DNA of 10,832 bases from Candidatus Enterococcus ferrettii (GTDB lineage: Bacteria > Bacillota > Bacilli > Lactobacillales > Enterococcaceae), in NCBI RefSeq assembly GCF_017377655.1, contig NZ_JAFREL010000067.1, forward strand, positions 1 to 10,832, in the 5' to 3' direction. Made by a program: the position numbers and the translations under genes. Below are positions 7,070 through 10,832 of the stretch, one piece after another. Each line of letters begins with the position of its first letter. Within the stretch, counting starts at the first letter, position 1. The notes under the pieces were generated by a model. The model searched no databases. It worked only from the letters and a program-made list of their open reading frames with translations, and was not told the DNA's origin.

Positions 7070-8026
7070 TTATACCCCTCTTGGATACTTTTGTTGTTTC
7101 ATTGGTCTTCTTACTGGTTCCGGCTGTAAAAAATACGCTTTAAGAACCAGAAAGAAGCCGAAAGTTGATACCACACACACTAAACACAACCACAGATTTT
7201 CTTGGACAAAGTTTAGGACACTGCCCATCTTGGGAATCACAAAGGACACTTTTCCGTAGATTCTATCTGCAGAAATCGGTGGGTCCTTACTGTTGTTGGC
7301 GTCCCCTTTGGTGACAATGTAGTCGCCCTTTTCCCCATTTAGTTCGTCTAACCGCTCTACCATTCTATGGGTCAAGTAGCGATCTCCCTCTCCAACTTGG
7401 AAGGTGACTATGTCGCCTTCCTTTACCTGACTGCCATCTGCCATCTTTACCAGCACAATATCGCCAGCATAGAATCCCCGTGAAGGTGAATCGGGTTGCG
7501 GAGCCATCGAATTGGTCAAGACTTGGTAGAAGCGATAGCCAAAGATCGCCGCATCTGATTTCTCACTGAAGGCAAACATCAAGGAACTCAATAAAATCCC
7601 AATCGTCAGTGTGTAAAAAAACAAGTTGTAGAGAAATAAAAAGATTTTCCGGTTGGTCGATTTCTTTGCCTCTTGCAACGGCTGCGCTGATTGTGGCGGA
7701 ACCATTGGTCGTTGCGGTCGCGTTCCTCTAGCTCTAGGTGAAGGCATTAGCTCACTATCATATGCGTCATAAGCTGGCCGCGGGTTTCGTGGTGGCATTC
7801 GATTTGGTGGATAGTCTTCTGGATATCTACTGCGAGGATTTCCTCGTTGTCCCTTTATTCTTCTATCTGATTCACCATAATAACGGTCCTCTGAACGTCT
7901 AGGATAAGATCTTTCACGATCCGAATACTCTTGTGGTCGTCGATTAGAAGGGGGACGTTCATTACGGTAAGGCGGTTGTTCTTCATACTCATAGTCCCTT
8001 TCTCGATACCCTCGATGTCTCGACAT
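7070..8026 (-). CDS. sipW: SipW-type signal peptidase (S26B) with Arg/Pro/Tyr-rich extension
   Basis: This is an ER-type signal peptidase of the SipW class, which in Bacillus processes the matrix proteins TasA and TapA. The catalytic Ser173 lies in VLTNSMAP. The base is a histidine, His220 in YLTHRM, rather than a lysine. A KGDANNSKDPP motif (240-250) supplies the conserved aspartates Asp242 and Asp248. Membrane spans are at about 128-151 and 278-297, followed by a short basic tail. The surprise is residues 1-120: about 25 Arg, 21 Pro and 12 Tyr with alternating Glu/Asp, predicted disordered and cytoplasmic. Bacillus SipW is about 190 residues with no such region. The ATG at 8026 has a GGGGAG site, rather close to the start, and lies 13 nt after the hydrolase stop. 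Internal ATGs at residues 77, 94 and 108 lack obvious ribosome binding sites. Confidence 0.93.
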   Translation of the reverse strand: MSRHRGYRERDYEYEEQPPYRNERPPSNRRPQEYSDRERSYPRRSEDRYYGESDRRIKGQRGNPRSRYPEDYPPNRMPPRNPRPAYDAYDSELMPSPRARGTRPQRPMVPPQSAQPLQEAKKSTNRKIFLFLYNLFFYTLTIGILLSSLMFAFSEKSDAAIFGYRFYQVLTNSMAPQPDSPSRGFYAGDIVLVKMADGSQVKEGDIVTFQVGEGDRYLTHRMVERLDELNGEKGDYIVTKGDANNSKDPPISADRIYGKVSFVIPKMGSVLNFVQENLWLCLVCVVSTFGFFLVLKAYFLQPEPVRRPMKQQKYPRGV

Positions 8027-8039
8027 GTCTCCCCTTCTT

Positions 8040-9134
8040 TCATTGTGCCGTTCGATTGCCTGCCACCTCCTTCGCTGGTCGCTGAGTAATTGGTGGAAGG
8101 AATACCACTGATTGCTTGGTCTCGCTTATCAAAATCTTTGGTTCCTCCGTGGTACTTGATTCGTTTGGTTCGTCTTCTTTTTCTATTGGAGTTACAGATA
8201 CCTCCGTACTCTCTTTGGACGTTTCTACTGTCGTACTTATTTCTTCTGCGTTAGGTTCTGCATCATACGAGGTTAAATGATAGGTTTCAATCAATGCATT
8301 TAACTTTTTATCGTACGAAGTATCGGTCGCATATTTCCCTGTGAGTTCTTTAGTTGCCACTTGATAACTTTCTGCCTGTTCTTTCCAAGTCGCTTGATAA
8401 AATCCAGCATTTCCCGAAATTCCTTTTTTCAGTAACATTGCATAATCTTCTAAGGATTCTTTGTAGCTAGGATACTGTCGAAAAACCGATGGAATCGTGT
8501 ACAGCTGACCATTTCCTTTGTCTTCTTGGGTATTAAATGACACGTTTTCCCCTTGATAACTCCCTTTGATACCAAACAAATTATGATGAGGCGGTCTTGC
8601 TAATTGGCTGTTGCCGGAACCTGTTTCTAAGATAGCTTGAGCAATCATCACTGACGCATAGAGTCCTTCGTTCCAAGCAATCTTCTGAGCATCTTTCCCT
8701 ATAGAAAGGATAAATTCTTCAGTCGTTTGATTTTTCACTACTGAAAACTGATAATTTTTCTCCACTTTCGCGGTTGGTAACGTTGTTTGAACTTTAGTAA
8801 CTGCTTCTGGCACGTTTGATGGGGAAACAATGGATTCTGTCGACTGGACTTCTGTTCCTTTCATCATCTCGCTTGTTGCCATTGTTGAGTCAGTAAATTC
8901 TCTGACCAAGCTACTGCTTTCTTCTATAGAAGAAAAAGTCTCGTAAACTCCTGTTGACTCTTCAAGTGCTTCACTAACAGCTGTCGAACTGCTTTCGATC
9001 TTTGGTATTGCTTCTGATCGATCCGAAATTGACTCTTTCGTTTCAGCCGATACCGTTTGGCGCACTTGGACCCGAGTACTTGTGACTAAACAGAGTCCAA
9101 GGATAAAACACCCCATCAAAACTTTACCCTTCAC
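8040..9134 (-). CDS. Secreted GH73 endo-beta-N-acetylglucosaminidase
   Basis: This is a peptidoglycan hydrolase expected to cleave glycan strands outside the cell. The first 30 residues form a signal peptide (Lys2, Lys4, hydrophobic core, cleavage near VSA|E). Residues 31-130 are Ser/Thr/Glu-rich low complexity. The GH73 domain covers about 137-295 and carries the glutamate motif AQAILETGSG (putative catalytic Glu170), NLFGIKG (185-191) and the Tyr-containing motif YKESLEDYA (224-232). A second Ser/Thr/Glu tail follows. There is no LysM, SH3b or choline-binding repeat and no LPxTG, unlike the large enterococcal autolysins, so wall attachment must come from the low-complexity flanks or from partners. 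The start is GTG at 9134; the next candidate, the ATG at 9116, would remove the positive n-region. In this setting local wall opening for fibre passage or anchoring is a plausible role. Confidence 0.9.
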   Translation of the reverse strand: MKGKVLMGCFILGLCLVTSTRVQVRQTVSAETKESISDRSEAIPKIESSSTAVSEALEESTGVYETFSSIEESSSLVREFTDSTMATSEMMKGTEVQSTESIVSPSNVPEAVTKVQTTLPTAKVEKNYQFSVVKNQTTEEFILSIGKDAQKIAWNEGLYASVMIAQAILETGSGNSQLARPPHHNLFGIKGSYQGENVSFNTQEDKGNGQLYTIPSVFRQYPSYKESLEDYAMLLKKGISGNAGFYQATWKEQAESYQVATKELTGKYATDTSYDKKLNALIETYHLTSYDAEPNAEEISTTVETSKESTEVSVTPIEKEDEPNESSTTEEPKILISETKQSVVFLPPITQRPAKEVAGNRTAQ

Positions 9135-9438
9135 CTTGCTTCCGCCTTTCCTGCGGTCGTAGTTGGGGTTGCTCTCTCGGTCTTCTTGGTCGAGCAGCTG
9201 TTTGTTTCAACTTCAAGAGAATGTTGTGATAATACAAAGCCGTCATTCGTAAATAAAGAGCCAGAAGCATCAGTAATAATAGAAGAAACAATTGACTGAC
9301 TGTTACGACTTCTTGAAAATCAGTGAAATAAAAAAAGATTCCTAATACAACGACTCCCAACAACACCACCAAAGAGAAAAGCCAATAGATCCAGTACCAA
9401 AAGGTGTACCATTCAATTTTTTCCTGCAGTGTCTTCAT
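9124..9438 (-). CDS. Small two-span membrane protein of unknown function
   Basis: This 104-residue protein matches no family I recognise. It has an aromatic-rich N-terminus (Trp10, Trp14, Trp16, Trp19), a first membrane span at about residues 17-38, a short polar loop at about 39-47, and a second Leu-rich span at about 48-68. The cytoplasmic-looking tail of about 35 residues is dominated by Arg, Pro and Gln (residues 83-99). By the positive-inside rule both termini should be cytoplasmic. Its ATG overlaps the signal peptidase stop as ATGA, and its end overlaps the hydrolase start by 11 nt, so it is translationally coupled on both sides and very probably a real gene. A scaffold or partner for the signal peptidases or for secretion is possible but unproven. 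The Arg/Pro-rich tail resembles in composition the N-terminal extension of the SipW protein two genes downstream. Confidence 0.8.
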   Translation of the reverse strand: MKTLQEKIEWYTFWYWIYWLFSLVVLLGVVVLGIFFYFTDFQEVVTVSQLFLLLLLMLLALYLRMTALYYHNILLKLKQTAARPRRPREQPQLRPQERRKQGEG

Positions 9439-9890
9439 TCGTTAATGTTCCCCTCTTGGACGATGCCTAAAATTTGTTTTTCTGAAACCAGTCCGAAAAC
9501 GCGACTATCCTTTGAAATTATTCGATTATCTCCTAACACGAAATAATAACCTTCAGGAATCGCCTGATTGCTAGAGTTGTTCCAATCAAAATCTTCTGTT
9601 GTCGATGCAAACTGATCTGCTACAAACTTTCCATCAACAACTAATTGACCCTTTTTGTAATCAATCCGTTCCCCTGGTAAACCGATCACTCGTTTCAAAT
9701 ACAGTTCAGTGGGTGCATCAGGAGGATGCAGCACGACTACATCGAAACGTTCCGGTTTATGATGAGCTTTTACTTGGACAATCTCGTGTTCCCAATAGGT
9801 AGGATTCATTGATTCCCCACTAACAAAGTATTTCGGATACAACCAGTAGTAAGCTCGGAAGGTTCCGAGAAAAATGAAATAACAAATCAT
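9435..9890 (-). CDS. lepB: Type I signal peptidase, S26A (Ser/Lys dyad)
   Basis: This membrane-bound endopeptidase should remove Sec signal peptides outside the membrane. Numbered from the ATG at 9890, it shows the S26A boxes in order: the nucleophile motif SGESMNPT with Ser27, the general-base motif YLKRVIGLPGE with Lys66, and GDNR (120-123) followed by Ser126 and DSR (128-130). At 151 residues it is slightly short. The hydrophobic N-terminal stretch begins at residue 1, and the frame continues upstream without a stop to 9950, encoding a basic segment and a longer membrane span (RRHLGFPRWSFAPKLAVAF). The real protein may therefore start earlier, although no ATG, GTG or TTG is available there. 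The stop overlaps the next gene as ATGA (9435-9438). Likely substrates are the classically secreted products of the operon, the hydrolase and the LPxTG protein; that is inferred from context only. Confidence 0.93.
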   Translation of the reverse strand: MICYFIFLGTFRAYYWLYPKYFVSGESMNPTYWEHEIVQVKAHHKPERFDVVVLHPPDAPTELYLKRVIGLPGERIDYKKGQLVVDGKFVADQFASTTEDFDWNNSSNQAIPEGYYFVLGDNRIISKDSRVFGLVSEKQILGIVQEGNINE

Positions 9891-9950
9891 AAATGCTACT
9901 GCCAGCTTCGGAGCAAAAGACCATCGAGGAAATCCTAAATGTCTCCGACC

Positions 9951-10832
9951 TCAGCCAACCTCCTGAGCTTCTTTGGCTGGTGTATCTTGTTGCTCGCGAA
10001 CCATCCGTTCCATCAATGAATTTTCTCCTTGTAAAAGATCAAAGTAGGCAGCCTTGCTTAACAAATTGTCGTAATCCATTTTCATCAGCTTGACGTAAGG
10101 TTTTCGAAACCAAGGTCGTGCATGAACTTTTGCACGGGATTCAATCACTTGGCATTCATACAGAACGAAATGAATATCTCGTGCCGAAAGGTTGGCTTTG
10201 ATCTGTTTCACTTGATCTCGTTCATAGACCAATTTATTGCCGGTAACTGTCATCTTTTCAGATTTATTTACTAGCTCTCCGTTCAAATGCCACATCTGCT
10301 CTAGAAAGCGGGCTTTTTGCAATAAGTAGGTATACTCGCGCAAACTGATTTTGATTCGTCTGTCCCAGTCACTTTCTTCCGTACTCTTTTGATCAAAGTA
10401 TTGAATGCCACTGTAGAGCATCGAAAGTTCTAGCTTTTCAATTACCAGCTCCAGTTTTTGATTCACAGCCCGAAGGCGAGCTTTGCTTTGGCTCTCTTGA
10501 CGCACGTCTTCTTTTTGGATTCTTACCGCTGATTCTTGAGGCTGCTTGGTTATTTCTTTATTTGGAACGGGCTCTTCAGGCTGCGAATCTTGTACAATCC
10601 CTTCAGAAAAGTGCTGCTCTGCCAACTCCAATAGCAGCTGCTCTGCTCTCTCCAAGGTGTTCCCGCTCGCTGTTGGAAACTGCTGATTTAAGCTATCCTC
10701 CAAATGAATCGCAAAAGGAAACCCTTCTTCTCTGAAAACCAATGGAATAAAATCAAAACGATACACTTGTCGACCATATTTTGGTTCTTCCGTTTGAGCC
10801 TTCAACCAAGCAAACTGTGGAAAGAACTGATG
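9951..10832 (-). CDS. Unrecognised protein, 5' end outside the window
   Basis: I do not recognise this gene. The frame stays open to the right edge: nine sense codons precede the TTG at 10805, so that TTG is probably internal and the N-terminus is missing. At least 293 residues are visible. The first part (to about 10640) is mixed and aromatic-rich. It is followed by a Gln/Glu/Pro-rich, probably disordered linker (about 10500-10600) and then a strongly helical, charged C-terminal half with no membrane span or signal peptide, so it is probably cytoplasmic. A helical motif of the form [DE]-Y-x2-L-L-x-K-A-x-[FY] occurs twice, near 10290-10355 and 10030-10085. Similar motifs occur in coiled parts of relaxases and phage proteins, but that is too weak to assign function. 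It ends 60 nt before the signal peptidase gene, with its stop in the same frame as that gene. Confidence 0.75.
   Translation of the reverse strand, partial: HQFFPQFAWLKAQTEEPKYGRQVYRFDFIPLVFREEGFPFAIHLEDSLNQQFPTASGNTLERAEQLLLELAEQHFSEGIVQDSQPEEPVPNKEITKQPQESAVRIQKEDVRQESQSKARLRAVNQKLELVIEKLELSMLYSGIQYFDQKSTEESDWDRRIKISLREYTYLLQKARFLEQMWHLNGELVNKSEKMTVTGNKLVYERDQVKQIKANLSARDIHFVLYECQVIESRAKVHARPWFRKPYVKLMKMDYDNLLSKAAYFDLLQGENSLMERMVREQQDTPAKEAQEVG

Noticed and set aside
6695..7143. Plus-strand frames with hydrophobic runs opposite the matrix and sipW genes
   Set aside because: The hydrophobicity is the complement of Lys/Ala-rich codons on the minus strand; there is no start context or domain.
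9821..9923. ATG in another frame at 9923 with AGGA upstream, a short reading frame that could be a leader peptide for the signal peptidase gene
   Set aside because: It overlaps the signal peptidase coding frame, its product looks random, and the ribosome site is weak. Kept only as a remote explanation for the missing start.
1..10832. CRISPR array, tRNA or rRNA genes, insertion sequence or transposase
   Set aside because: No regularly spaced repeats, no tRNA-like structures and no transposase motifs were seen; coding density is nearly complete.

Overview
The window is a stretch of a low-GC Gram-positive genome in which every convincing gene lies on the minus strand, so transcription runs from position 10832 towards position 1. 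LPxTG sorting signals, AGGAGG-type ribosome binding sites, a GH73 glucosaminidase with Ser/Thr/Glu-rich flanks and a SipW/TasA-type gene set point to the Lactobacillales. The style of the hydrolase and of the large surface protein makes Enterococcus or a close relative my best guess. That is an inference from protein style, because no rRNA or housekeeping gene is present.

In transcription order the genes are: (1) the C-terminal part of an unrecognised protein cut by the right edge (9951-10832); (2) a Ser/Lys type I signal peptidase (9435-9890); (3) a 104-residue two-span membrane protein (9124-9438); (4) a secreted GH73 peptidoglycan hydrolase (8040-9134); (5) a SipW-type Ser/His signal peptidase with a long Arg/Pro/Tyr-rich N-terminal extension (7070-8026); (6) a 438-residue TasA/BsaA-like major matrix protein (5691-7007); (7) an LPxTG protein with a Pro/Thr stalk and two sortase-like motifs (4882-5649); (8) and (9) two more SipW-dependent TasA-like proteins (4001-4885 and 3344-3985); (10) a 1078-residue N-terminally anchored surface protein with Ig-like modules (3-3239).

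Genes 2 to 9 look like one operon. ATGA overlaps join 2 to 3 and 7 to 8, there is an 11-nt overlap between 3 and 4, and the other gaps are 13 to 62 nt. A 104-nt gap with two hairpins separates gene 9 from gene 10, so gene 10 may be attenuated or transcribed separately. No intergenic stretch exceeds 300 bases, no regulator is visible, and the operon promoter is probably to the right of the window.

The most economical reading is a self-contained surface-fibre cassette. SipW processes three TasA-like subunits, the LPxTG protein ties the fibre to peptidoglycan through sortase, and the hydrolase opens the wall. The general signal peptidase and the small membrane protein would be accessory assembly factors. 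The strongest sequence argument is that the LPxTG protein shares a G-x4-K-E-[IV]-x-[IV] motif with all three TasA-like proteins, so it may be an anchor subunit of the same fold. SipW/TasA systems are established in Bacillus; this wall-anchored arrangement with a decorated SipW appears far less described.
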